Notes under the pieces: model-generated | Told to the model about the DNA's origin: nothing | What the model saw: the letters and a program-made list of their open reading frames with translations, nothing else | Database searches by the model: none | From: an uncultured Eubacteriales bacterium | GTDB taxonomy: Bacteria > Bacillota > Clostridia > Oscillospirales > Butyricicoccaceae | Reading direction: 5' to 3' | Length of the DNA stretch: 12,987 bases | Assembly (NCBI GenBank): GCA_934675045.1 | Contig: CAKUPI010000026.1 | Coordinates: forward strand, 1-12,987 | Position numbers and translations under genes: made by a program | Part shown: positions 6,919 to 12,710 of the stretch, one piece after another | Position numbering within the stretch: the first letter of the stretch is position 1 | Layout of the letters: every line of letters begins with the position of its first letter

Positions 6919-8523
6919 TTGTCTTTGAAAGAGAAACGTGGCAGCAGTTTTATTGAAAGCACTGTCGTTTTGATGGTGGCCAGTATTGTTGTCAAGCTGA
7001 TCGGCGCTTTTTTCTCCATTCCGCTGACCAATCTGTACGGCGCCGAGGGCACGGGAATCTTCAACGTTGCCTATTATATTTACACCTGCATGTTCACCAT
7101 CTCGACGGCGGGGCTGCCGGTCGCCGTCTCGCGCATGGTCGCCGCCTCCAACACGCTGGGGCGGGGCCGCGAGGTGCGCCGTATCGGGCGCATTGCCTTT
7201 ATCTCCTTCACCGTCATCGGCCTGTTCTTTGCCTCGGTGATGTTCTTCGGCGTCGATCTGTTTCTGGACCTGGCCGGCATGCAGTCGGCCCGCTATGCTG
7301 TGCTGTCCATCGCCCCCTGCATCTTCTTTGTCGCGCTGGTCTCGGCCATCCGCGGTTATTATCAGGGGCTGGCCAACATGATTCCCACTGCGCTGTCGCA
7401 GGTCATCGAGGCGCTGGGCAAGCTGCTCTTCGGCCTGGGGCTGGCCTATTACCTGATGGACAGGGGTTACAGCATTGAGCTTGTCGTGGCCGGCGCCATC
7501 GGCGGCGTCACCATCGGAACGGTGCTGGGCGCTTTGTACATTATCGCCGTGCGCCTGCGCGACATCCGCAGGGGCGACGCGGCGGTGCAGCGGCTGACCG
7601 AGGAAAGCCGCGGCACGGGCGATTTGACCAAGTCGCTCTTCAAAATCGCCATTCCCATCACCATCAGCGCCGGTGTTTTGAGCCTGACCAACCTCATTGA
7701 CACCTTTGTCGTCGTGCGGAGGCTTCAGGAGTCGGGCATGACCGAGCCTGCGGCGACCTACCTGTACGGAGCTTACGGCATGTCGGTCAAGTTCTTCAAC
7801 CTGCCGCAGACCATTATCGTCGGCATCGGCGTCAGCGTCATCCCCGCCATCAGCGCGGCGCTGGCCCGGCGCAGCCGGCAGCAGGCCGCGCGCCTGACCG
7901 AGAGCGCATTCCGCCTGACCGCGCTGCTGGCCCTACCGTGCGCCGTGGGGCTGGCCGTGCTGCCGCAGCCCATTATGGATTTGCTGTACTATAAGCGCCC
8001 CGAGGATGTGCTGGTCGCGGCGCCCACACTGACGCTGCTCGGCCCGGCTGTCATTTTTGTCGCCATGACCAGCGTCACCAACGCCATTTTGCAGGCGCAG
8101 GGCAAAGAAAAGCTGCCCGTCATCTCCATGCTGCTGGGCGGCATCGCCAAGCTGATCACCAACTACACGCTGGTCGGCATCGCCGCGGTCAACATCTACG
8201 GCGCGCCCATCGGCACCAGCCTGTGCTACGGCACCATTACCCTGCTCAACCTGATCTTCATCCGCCGCAACGGCATTCCCTTCTCCTTTGGCCGGACCTT
8301 CCTCAAGCCGCTGATTTCGGCGGGCGTCATGGGCCTGTTTGCCTACCTGCTCTACCCGCCGGTCGCCGGGCTGCTCGGGGCCAAGCTGGGCGTGCTGGTC
8401 GTCATCGGGCTGGCGGCGCTCATTTACCTGCTGATGCTGATTGCGACAAAGGCGCTGCCCAGAGAGGATGTTCTCATGCTCCCCAAGGGCGAAAAAATTG
8501 CCGGGATTTTGAAGCTGAAATAA
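6919..8523 (+). CDS. MOP-superfamily lipid flippase, SpoVB/YabM-like
   Basis: This integral membrane protein of about 534 residues has some 14 hydrophobic segments spread over its whole length. It belongs to the polysaccharide-transporter branch of the MOP superfamily (SpoVB, YabM, MurJ relatives), which moves lipid-linked sugar precursors across the membrane. Recognisable stretches are FFSIPLTNLYGAEGTGIFN near the N-terminus and RGYYQGLANMIPTALSQVIE, typical of SpoVB-like proteins. The start is uncertain. The frame is open upstream through the end of the deaminase gene, and no ATG is suitably placed. The ribosome binding site AAGAAAAGG (6905-6913) fits a TTG at 6919 best (5-base spacing); GTG at 6916 or TTG at 6925 are alternatives. 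Its position before mazG matches yabM in B. subtilis. A role in spore cortex or cell-wall precursor export is inferred from family and context. Confidence 0.88.
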   Translation: MSLKEKRGSSFIESTVVLMVASIVVKLIGAFFSIPLTNLYGAEGTGIFNVAYYIYTCMFTISTAGLPVAVSRMVAASNTLGRGREVRRIGRIAFISFTVIGLFFASVMFFGVDLFLDLAGMQSARYAVLSIAPCIFFVALVSAIRGYYQGLANMIPTALSQVIEALGKLLFGLGLAYYLMDRGYSIELVVAGAIGGVTIGTVLGALYIIAVRLRDIRRGDAAVQRLTEESRGTGDLTKSLFKIAIPITISAGVLSLTNLIDTFVVVRRLQESGMTEPAATYLYGAYGMSVKFFNLPQTIIVGIGVSVIPAISAALARRSRQQAARLTESAFRLTALLALPCAVGLAVLPQPIMDLLYYKRPEDVLVAAPTLTLLGPAVIFVAMTSVTNAILQAQGKEKLPVISMLLGGIAKLITNYTLVGIAAVNIYGAPIGTSLCYGTITLLNLIFIRRNGIPFSFGRTFLKPLISAGVMGLFAYLLYPPVAGLLGAKLGVLVVIGLAALIYLLMLIATKALPREDVLMLPKGEKIAGILKLK

Positions 8524-8569
8524 AAAATCCGTAAGATTACAGGGCTTTACTTGAAAAAGGGGAACATTT

Positions 8570-9397
8570 ATGGTAGATTTTAAAGAAAAAGAAAGCTATT
8601 GCTTTGACGATTTGCTGAAGATCATGGAAATCCTGCGCAGCGAGGACGGCTGCCCCTGGGATCGCGAGCAGACGCACAAGAGCATCCGCCGCAACTTTAT
8701 CGAAGAGGTGTATGAGGCTTGCGAGGGAATCGACAACGAGGACAATACGCTGCTTTGCGAGGAGCTGGGGGATGTGCTGCTGCAAGTCGTCTTTCACGCC
8801 CACATGGCCCAATGCGAGGGCGCCTTTGACATCAACGACGTGTGCGGCGGCATCTGCAAAAAGCTGATTCTGCGCCATCCCCATGTTTTCGGCGATACAA
8901 CGGTGTCCGGTTCGGCGCAGGTGCTGGAAAACTGGGAAGAGATCAAAAAGAAGGAAAAAAGCCAGAAAACCACGGCGCAGGCGATGGATCAGGTGGCAAA
9001 ATCGCTGCCCGCACTCATTTACGCGGAAAAAATCCAGAAAAAAGCCCATAAGGCCGGGTTCGACTGGCCGGATGTCGGCGGCGCGCTGGACAAGGTGCGC
9101 GAGGAAACCGAGGAGCTTTCACAGGCCGTTGCCGCGGGCAGGGGCGTGGAAGAGGAGCTGGGCGATTTGCTGTTTGCGGCGGTCAACGTCGCCCGCTTTG
9201 CCGGCGTTGACCCGGAAAAGGCGCTGGCCGACGCCGCGCAGAAGTTCGCGGGCCGCTTTGCCAGGGTGGAGCAGCTGGCGGGGGACGGGCTGTCCGGCAT
9301 GTCGCCGGAGCAGATGGACGGGCTGTGGGACCGCGTCAAGCAGCAGGAAAGAAACGCGCCGGAAGAAAGCAGAACCGGACTGGATCCGATATTATAG
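8570..9397 (+). CDS. mazG: Nucleoside triphosphate pyrophosphohydrolase MazG
   Basis: This 275-residue protein has two MazG domains, like E. coli MazG; the family hydrolyses NTPs and dNTPs to monophosphates and pyrophosphate. Domain 1 (about 10-130) contains CPWDREQTH (28-36), the Mg-binding EEVYE (45-49) and EELGD (64-68), and RHPHVFGD (102-109). Domain 2 (about 155-235) has EETEE (178-182) and EELGD (195-199). The B. subtilis counterpart YabN carries an extra N-terminal methylase domain that is absent here. The ATG at 8570 follows AAAAAGGGG (8554-8562). The gene lies between the flippase and hup, the usual place in the yab cluster. A nucleotide-pool cleaning or stress role is inferred from the family. 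Confidence 0.95.
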   Translation: MVDFKEKESYCFDDLLKIMEILRSEDGCPWDREQTHKSIRRNFIEEVYEACEGIDNEDNTLLCEELGDVLLQVVFHAHMAQCEGAFDINDVCGGICKKLILRHPHVFGDTTVSGSAQVLENWEEIKKKEKSQKTTAQAMDQVAKSLPALIYAEKIQKKAHKAGFDWPDVGGALDKVREETEELSQAVAAGRGVEEELGDLLFAAVNVARFAGVDPEKALADAAQKFAGRFARVEQLAGDGLSGMSPEQMDGLWDRVKQQERNAPEESRTGLDPIL

Positions 9398-9422
9398 AAA
9401 AGCCTATTAGGAGGATATGCAA

Positions 9423-9698
9423 ATGAACAAAACCGAACTGATTGCCGCCATTGCCGAGAAAGCCGAGCTTTCCAAAAAAGATTCCGAAAAAGCCCTGAAC
9501 GCCGCGCTGTGTGCCATCACCGAGGAGCTGGCGGAGGGCGGAAAGATTCAGCTCATCGGATTCGGTTCTTTCGAGGTGAAAAAACGCGCCGCCCGCGTCG
9601 GCCGCAACCCCAAAACCAAAGAGGCCATCTCGATTCCGGCCAGCGTTTACCCCGTTTTCAAGGCCGGCAAGGCTCTGAAGGACGAAGTTTCCAAATAA
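9423..9698 (+). CDS. hup: DNA-binding protein HU
   Basis: This 91-residue protein is a canonical HU, the dimeric nucleoid protein that bends DNA. It starts [20 protein letters not shown], contains [11 protein letters not shown] (42-52), the arm segment RVGRNPKT (58-65) with intercalating Pro63, and ends in [11 protein letters not shown]. Two ATGs are available. AGGAGG at 9409-9414 is only 2 bases from the ATG at 9417 but 8 bases from 9423, and the second gives the standard HU N-terminus, so I chose 9423. The gene sits 25 bases after mazG and is followed at once by an intrinsic terminator. In B. subtilis the main HU gene is elsewhere, so its place inside the yab cluster is a Clostridia-style variation. 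Confidence 0.97.
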   Translation: MNKTELIAAIAEKAELSKKDSEKALNAALCAITEELAEGGKIQLIGFGSFEVKKRAARVGRNPKTKEAISIPASVYPVFKAGKALKDEVSK

Positions 9699-9710
9699 GA
9701 AGGCCGACGG

Positions 9711-9742
9711 AAAGGAGGGGCGCCGGCCCGTCCTTTTTGTTT
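9711..9742 (+). terminator. Intrinsic terminator after hup
   Basis: AAAGGAGGGGC (9711-9721) pairs with GCCCGTCCTTT (9726-9736) with one G-G mismatch and a GCCG loop. It is followed by a T-rich tract (CTTTTTGTTTTG). It should set high HU expression apart from the downstream rqcP gene. Confidence 0.75.
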
Positions 9743-9773
9743 TGCGCGGGCAAGGCTTGCTCAGGGAGGATTT

Positions 9774-10016
9774 ATGCGTCTTGACAAATATCTCAAGGTG
9801 GCGCGGCTCATCAAGCGCCGCACAGTCGCCAACGACGCCTGCGACACGCAGCGCGTCACGGTCAACGGTCGCGAAGCCAAGGCTTCGTATCAGGTCAAGG
9901 TGGGCGACGTCATCGAAGTGGCTTTCGGCAGCCGCCGGCTGCGCGTCCGGGTGCTCGCCGTGCCCGAGCACGCGGCCAAGCAGGATGCACAGCTGATGTA
10001 CGAAGAAATCGAATGA
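9774..10016 (+). CDS. rqcP: S4-domain RNA-binding protein RqcP (YabO)
   Basis: This 80-residue protein is almost entirely an S4 RNA-binding domain: MRLDKYLKVARLIKRRTVAN, then VTVNGREAKASYQVKVGDVIEV. Length, start and position between mazG/hup and yabP match B. subtilis YabO, now called RqcP. RqcP works with RqcH on stalled 50S-nascent chain complexes to help add alanine tails in ribosome quality control. Function here is inferred by orthology; an Hsp15-like heat-shock protein is the closest alternative. The ATG follows CAGGGAGGA (9762-9770). A terminator hairpin begins 4 bases after the stop. Confidence 0.93.
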   Translation: MRLDKYLKVARLIKRRTVANDACDTQRVTVNGREAKASYQVKVGDVIEVAFGSRRLRVRVLAVPEHAAKQDAQLMYEEIE

Positions 10017-10020
10017 ACAC

Positions 10021-10067
10021 AAAGGGCTTTGCGGGCGTTTTCGCTGCGCCGCAAGGCCCTTTTTTGC
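10021..10067 (+). terminator. Intrinsic terminator after rqcP
   Basis: AAAGGGCTTTGCGG (10021-10034) pairs with CCGCAAGGCCCTTT (10049-10062) with a single G-T wobble. The 14-base loop can itself form GCG-TTTT-CGC. A run of six T (10060-10065) follows. This is a very strong stem and ends the vegetative part of the operon just before the sporulation genes. Confidence 0.9.
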
Positions 10068-10094
10068 ATATTGCCGCGCCCTGAAGCATAAGTA
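10066..10094 (+). promoter_or_regulatory. Candidate sigma-E (mother-cell) promoter for yabPQ
   Basis: GCATATT (10066-10072) matches the sigma-E -35 consensus as I remember it (KMATATT). After exactly 14 bases comes CATAAGTA (10087-10094), which keeps the CATA core of the -10 consensus CATACAHT. No sigma-A style boxes are present. It lies directly after the rqcP terminator and 30 bases before the yabP start, and yabP is a sporulation gene in B. subtilis. The assignment is by pattern match only. Confidence 0.6.
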
Positions 10095-10124
10095 TCAGCA
10101 AAATGAAATAAGGGGGGGCCGGGT

Positions 10125-10403
10125 ATGGCAGAAGATTTTCGCCGCGGAGAGATGACCCACAATGTGATTCTGGAGGGGCGCGAGCGCCTCAGCGTCTCCG
10201 GCGTGATGGAGGTTGTCAGCTTTGACGAAGAGGAGGTGGTGATGGAGACGGCGCGCGGGCTTTTGACGGTGACGGGCAGCGGCCTGCATGTGGAAAAGCT
10301 CAGTCTGGACATCGGCGAGCTTTCGCTTCAGGGGCTGGTAGAGGGAATGATCTACGCCGACGAGCGGCGCCAGCGCGGCAGCTTCTGGTCGCGCTTTTTC
10401 TGA
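10125..10403 (+). CDS. yabP: Sporulation protein YabP
   Basis: This 92-residue protein belongs to the YabP/YqfC family of small sporulation proteins. The core reads HNVILEGRERLSVSGVMEVVSF, then GLLTVTGSGLHVEKLSLD and GELSLQGLVEGMIY, the repeated short beta-strand pattern of the family, with no signal peptide. The ATG at 10125 follows AAGGGGGGG (10110-10118). YabP and YabQ are co-expressed in the mother cell in B. subtilis, and YabQ is needed for the spore cortex. Here yabP is separated from rqcP by a terminator and preceded by a sigma-E-like promoter. The stop lies four bases before the yabQ start. Confidence 0.93.
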   Translation: MAEDFRRGEMTHNVILEGRERLSVSGVMEVVSFDEEEVVMETARGLLTVTGSGLHVEKLSLDIGELSLQGLVEGMIYADERRQRGSFWSRFF

Positions 10404-10407
10404 CGCC

Positions 10408-10866
10408 ATGGAGGTGCATCTGGCCGAGCAGACCGCAAGCTTTCTCTACGCCGCCGTGCTGGGCCTGTGCCTCGGCGGCGTTTATGATTTTTTCCGGTGC
10501 CTGCGCGCGCTGACGGGCGGCAGGCGGTGGATGACCGCCCTGTGCGACCTGCTCTTTTCCTTTGTCTGCATGGGGTCGTACTTCCTCTTTTCGCTGACCT
10601 TTTCGGGGGGCGTTCTGCGCGGCTACACCCTGCTCGGCGCAGCGCTGGCCATGCTGCTCTATTTTACCGGCCCTTCGCCGTTTCTGATGGCGCTTTTCCT
10701 GCCGCTGACGGGCCTTGCGCGGCGGGGAACCGAGCGGGCCGGACGCCGGCTGGCCGGCGCAGGGCGGTCGATGCGCAGGCGTCTGAGGGCCTGTCTTGCG
10801 CGCGGCAGGGACAGCGCCCGTGAAAGGCGGCGCGCCGAAGGCCCGGGAAACGCGGGCAAAGCGTGA
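10408..10866 (+). CDS. yabQ: Spore cortex membrane protein YabQ
   Basis: This 152-residue membrane protein matches YabQ, which in B. subtilis localises to the forespore membrane and is required for cortex formation. The N-terminus carries the family pattern FLYAAVLGLCLGGVYDFFR (12-30). Hydrophobic segments lie at about 9-26, 42-64, 70-86 and 90-103. The last 48 residues form a very arginine-rich, low-complexity cytoplasmic-type tail. No ribosome binding site is visible before the ATG at 10408, and the yabP stop is only four bases upstream, so translation is probably coupled to yabP. The family assignment rests on the N-terminal motif and gene order. Confidence 0.88.
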   Translation: MEVHLAEQTASFLYAAVLGLCLGGVYDFFRCLRALTGGRRWMTALCDLLFSFVCMGSYFLFSLTFSGGVLRGYTLLGAALAMLLYFTGPSPFLMALFLPLTGLARRGTERAGRRLAGAGRSMRRRLRACLARGRDSARERRRAEGPGNAGKA

Positions 10867-10896
10867 AAAAATCGCCCGTCCGGCGGCTGTGCCGCA

Positions 10897-10924
10897 TTGA
10901 CTTTTTCACAGAGTACGGTATAAT
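10897..10924 (+). promoter_or_regulatory. Sigma-A promoter for divIC
   Basis: TTGACT (10897-10902) and TATAAT (10919-10924) are 16 bases apart, in an AT-rich pocket after the yabQ stop. Transcription should begin near 10931, giving a GC-rich untranslated leader of about 100 bases before divIC. This separates vegetative divIC expression from the sporulation-type yabPQ unit. Confidence 0.82.
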
Positions 10925-11034
10925 AAATAAATAAGCCATTATTGCCGTATGACCGGGCGGCTGCCGTCTCTGCGCGGCCGGAATGCCGGGCGGCGGACAG
11001 CTGCCCGCCCGTTGTTTGTGAAAACGAGGATTTC

Positions 11035-11319
11035 ATGAGAAGAAAAAAACGCGTGGGGCTTGCCACGAAAATTTTTGTAGCGGTTTTTGCCGTGTATGCG
11101 GCTTTTACCCTGGTCTCTCTCCAGATTCAAATCAGCGCCAAGCGGGAAGAACAGCAGGCGCTGCAGGGACAGATCGAGGAGCAGAGTCTGCGCAACGCCG
11201 AGATCGAGGCTCTTTTAGACAGCGAGGAGAACGACGAATATATTGCACGCATCGCGCGGGATAAGCTCGGGTACGTTTCGCCCGGCGAGCGTGTGTTTGT
11301 CGACATCTCCAGCAAATAA
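11035..11319 (+). CDS. divIC: Septum formation initiator, DivIC/FtsB family
   Basis: This 94-residue single-pass membrane protein has the layout of DivIC/FtsB. It has a short basic cytoplasmic N-terminus (MRRKKRVG), a transmembrane segment (about 9-29), a coiled coil (about 33-62), then the family end motif IARIARDKLGYVSPGERVF (70-88). DivIC forms a complex with FtsL and DivIB at the division septum. The frame is open 93 bases further upstream, but the ATG at 11035 gives the standard start and has CGAGGA (11025-11030) before it. Its place between yabQ and an S1-domain gene matches B. subtilis. Whether it also acts in sporulation septation cannot be told. Confidence 0.94.
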   Translation: MRRKKRVGLATKIFVAVFAVYAAFTLVSLQIQISAKREEQQALQGQIEEQSLRNAEIEALLDSEENDEYIARIARDKLGYVSPGERVFVDISSK

Positions 11320-11345
11320 ACGTTTCGGGAGGAAGACACAGGTAC

Positions 11346-11753
11346 ATGGAGCTACAGGTGGGTTCAATTTACGAGGGAAAGGTCACCGGAATTACCAAGT
11401 TCGGCGCGTTCGTCTCATTGCCGGGGGGAAAGTCCGGCATGGTACATATTTCCGAGGTGGCCAACGCGTATGTCGACGACATCCACAATTACCTGACTGA
11501 GGGGCAGAGTGTCACTGTAAAGCTGATCGGCATCGATCAGATGAACAGAATCAATCTGTCGGTCAAAAAGGCCGTTGCCGAGCAGCCGGCTCATGCAGCT
11601 CCGCCTCCGCCGCCGGTGCGCAGCACGCTGCAAAAATCAGAGGACAGCTCGTTTGAAGACAAGCTGCGGCAATTTATGCAGACAAGTGAAAGTAAAATGT
11701 CCGATTTGCGGGCCGGTGCCGACAAGCGCGGCAACCGCCGCCGCGGCAGGTAA
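11346..11753 (+). CDS. S1-domain RNA-binding protein, YabR-like
   Basis: This 135-residue protein has one S1 domain (about 1-76), with VGSIYEGKVTGITKFGAFV, GMVHISEVANAYV and INLSVKKA. A proline-rich linker (85-90), the motif SSFEDKLRQFMQTSE (101-115) and a basic RNRRRGR-like tail follow. The composition and gene order equal B. subtilis YabR, also related to general stress protein 13. It should bind RNA, possibly on the ribosome; the exact role is not established. The ATG at 11346 follows GGGAGGAA (11327-11334) with a rather long 11-base spacing. It is likely cotranscribed with divIC (26 bases apart) and ends at a strong terminator. Confidence 0.92.
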   Translation: MELQVGSIYEGKVTGITKFGAFVSLPGGKSGMVHISEVANAYVDDIHNYLTEGQSVTVKLIGIDQMNRINLSVKKAVAEQPAHAAPPPPPVRSTLQKSEDSSFEDKLRQFMQTSESKMSDLRAGADKRGNRRRGR

Positions 11754-11758
11754 AAGAG

Positions 11759-11786
11759 AGCGCAGCCTTCTCCGGCTGCGCTTTTT
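11759..11786 (+). terminator. Intrinsic terminator ending the divIC-S1 unit
   Basis: AGCGCAGCC (11759-11767) and GGCTGCGCT (11774-11782) form a perfect 9-bp stem with the loop TTCTCC, followed by TTTTT. It starts only five bases after the S1-gene stop. Confidence 0.93.
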
Positions 11787-11810
11787 GTCTGCCTGTGATG
11801 CCCGCCGGAG

Positions 11811-11843
11811 CAAAAAAAGAGCGCCTGCACGGGGCAGGCGCCA
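11811..11843 (-). terminator. Minus-strand intrinsic terminator
   Basis: Read on the minus strand, GCGCCTGC and GCAGGCGC form a perfect 8-bp stem (11821-11828 with 11834-11841) around a 5-base loop, followed by TC and seven T (11818 down to 11812). It faces the S1-gene terminator tail to tail. It therefore implies a minus-strand transcript coming from the 12100-11850 region, although no minus-strand gene is visible there. Confidence 0.65.
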
Positions 11844-11844
11844 A

Positions 11845-12060
11845 GCTCGGGTTGTGGGGATAAAGATATGAACGGTGCTTTGAAGGAAAGGCCCGCAGCC
11901 ACGGAGGAAGGGCTGTCCTTCCCTTACAGAATAGCACAGGCGGTCAGGATAATCTGTCGAAGGAGGGCTCCTGGGGATAAAAAGTGATACGGCGGGAGCG
12001 AACGGCGCGCCGCCTTTACCGCGGGAAAGCGCGGCCGGTAACGGCGCCGCCGCCGCGATA
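11845..12060 (+). ncRNA. Structured non-coding region upstream of hpf, candidate raiA RNA
   Basis: No convincing coding frame exists between 11754 and 12170. Read on the + strand, this part can form GTGCT (11875-11879) with AGCAC (11933-11937). Inside that, GAAGGA (11882-11887) pairs with TCCTTC (11916-11921) and CAGCC (11896-11900) with GGCTG (11911-11915), around the loop ACGGAGGAAG. Next come CAGGA (11945-11949) with TCCTG (11969-11973), and a long hairpin 12007-12047 (GCGCCG, bulge, TTACCG against CGGTAACGGCGC). TGGGGATAAA occurs twice (11855, 11972). The raiA motif is a known complex RNA found directly upstream of raiA/hpf in Firmicutes, so position and style fit. I cannot recall its consensus well enough to confirm it, and no clear promoter for it is visible. 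Confidence 0.45.
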
Positions 12061-12082
12061 AAGTCAAAGTTTATAAAATGTA

Positions 12083-12112
12083 CTGGCTTTTACCGCAGAG
12101 TTGTGGTATCAT
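12083..12112 (+). promoter_or_regulatory. Extended -10 promoter for hpf
   Basis: TATCAT (12107-12112) is preceded by TG-G (12104-12106), an extended -10. The -35 is poor (CTGGCT, 12083-12088, 18-base spacing), as is tolerated with extended -10 promoters. Transcription would start near 12119, about 52 bases before the hpf ATG. No clear stress-sigma consensus is visible. Confidence 0.5.
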
Positions 12113-12131
12113 AGTACAAAGAGACGGCCCT

Positions 12132-12160
12132 TTGGCAAGCCGTTTCTGCCAAGAAAGGAG
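12132..12160 (+). promoter_or_regulatory. Hairpin abutting the hpf ribosome binding site
   Basis: TTGGCA (12132-12137) and TGCCAA (12147-12152) form a perfect 6-bp stem with a 9-base loop. It ends one base before the ribosome binding site AAAGGAG (12154-12160). The stem does not cover the site itself, so it may affect access, message stability or factor binding. Confidence 0.45.
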
Positions 12161-12170
12161 AGTCGTGTTT

Positions 12171-12698
12171 ATGACTATTCGCTTTACCGAAAGAAAGGTA
12201 ACCGTTTCGGACGACCTCAAGGCATACGCCACCAAAAAATGCGCGAAGCTGGACCGCTACTTTGACCGTGATTCGGCGGCCTTTGTCACCTTCAGCATTG
12301 AGCGCGGCCGCCATACCGCTGAAATTACCGTCCAGCACGCCGGAATGTACTTCCGCGCGCAGGAGCAGACGGGGGACATGTACGCCTCGATTGACGGCGC
12401 GGTTTCCAGCATCGAGCGCCAGATTCTGAAGAACAAAACCCGTTTGGAAAAGCGCCTGCGCAAGGGGGCCTTTGACAAGGCCGCCGCCATTGAAGCGGTC
12501 GCGGAAGAAGGGGAGTTTGACCTGGTGCGCGTCAAGCCGGTGCAGGTCAAGCCCATGACGGTCGACGAAGCCATTTTGCAGATGAACCTGCTGGGACATG
12601 CCTTTTTCTTCTTCTCCAACATGGAGGAAAAAGAGAAGCCCTGCGTTGTTTATAAACGCAAAAACGGCGGCTACGGTATGCTGGTGGCCGGCGAATAA
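12171..12698 (+). CDS. hpf: Ribosome hibernation promoting factor, long form
   Basis: This 175-residue protein is long-form HPF (also annotated raiA/yvyD), which inactivates and dimerises 70S ribosomes into 100S particles in stationary phase. The N-terminal HPF/RaiA fold (about 1-98) includes IRFTERKVTVSDDLKAYATK and ISVQ-type strand AEITVQHAGMYFRAQE. The C-terminal dimerisation domain (about 117-172) reads VRVKPVQVKPMTVDEAILQM, then LGHAFFFFSN and KRKNGGYGMLV. The ATG at 12171 has AAAGGAG (12154-12160) at 10-base spacing. An in-frame GTG at 12165 is the alternative and would add two residues. The gene is alone on its transcript as far as visible, between two structured non-coding regions. 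Confidence 0.96.
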   Translation: MTIRFTERKVTVSDDLKAYATKKCAKLDRYFDRDSAAFVTFSIERGRHTAEITVQHAGMYFRAQEQTGDMYASIDGAVSSIERQILKNKTRLEKRLRKGAFDKAAAIEAVAEEGEFDLVRVKPVQVKPMTVDEAILQMNLLGHAFFFFSNMEEKEKPCVVYKRKNGGYGMLVAGE

Positions 12699-12710
12699 AG
12701 GATATTGGTC

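Noticed and set aside
6219..7064. 281-codon open frame on the minus strand opposite the deaminase and flippase start
   Set aside because: It is a composition-driven shadow with no motif and it crosses the boundary of two real + strand genes.
10884..10906. GCGGC/GCCGC hairpin followed by T's after yabQ as a terminator
   Set aside because: The stem is only 5 bp and the T-run begins several bases later; that stretch is better read as part of the divIC promoter.
11591..11902. Minus-strand open frame in the S1-gene/hpf intergenic region
   Set aside because: It reads through both facing terminators and shows no start context or domain, so it does not explain the minus-strand terminator.
12016..12026. 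ACCGCGG resembling a T-box antiterminator
   Set aside because: The required GGTGG part before it is missing, there is no specifier-loop architecture, and the bases are better used in the TTACCG/CGGTAA helix.
11845..12060. tmRNA, SRP RNA, RNase P RNA or 6S RNA
   Set aside because: None of the conserved ends or core motifs I know for these RNAs is present on either strand. 6S is hardest to exclude by eye, but no long rod with a central bubble is apparent.
12078..12170. Upstream extension of hpf to an earlier start
   Set aside because: It would place coding sequence over the promoter and the ribosome binding site and adds residues not seen in HPF proteins.
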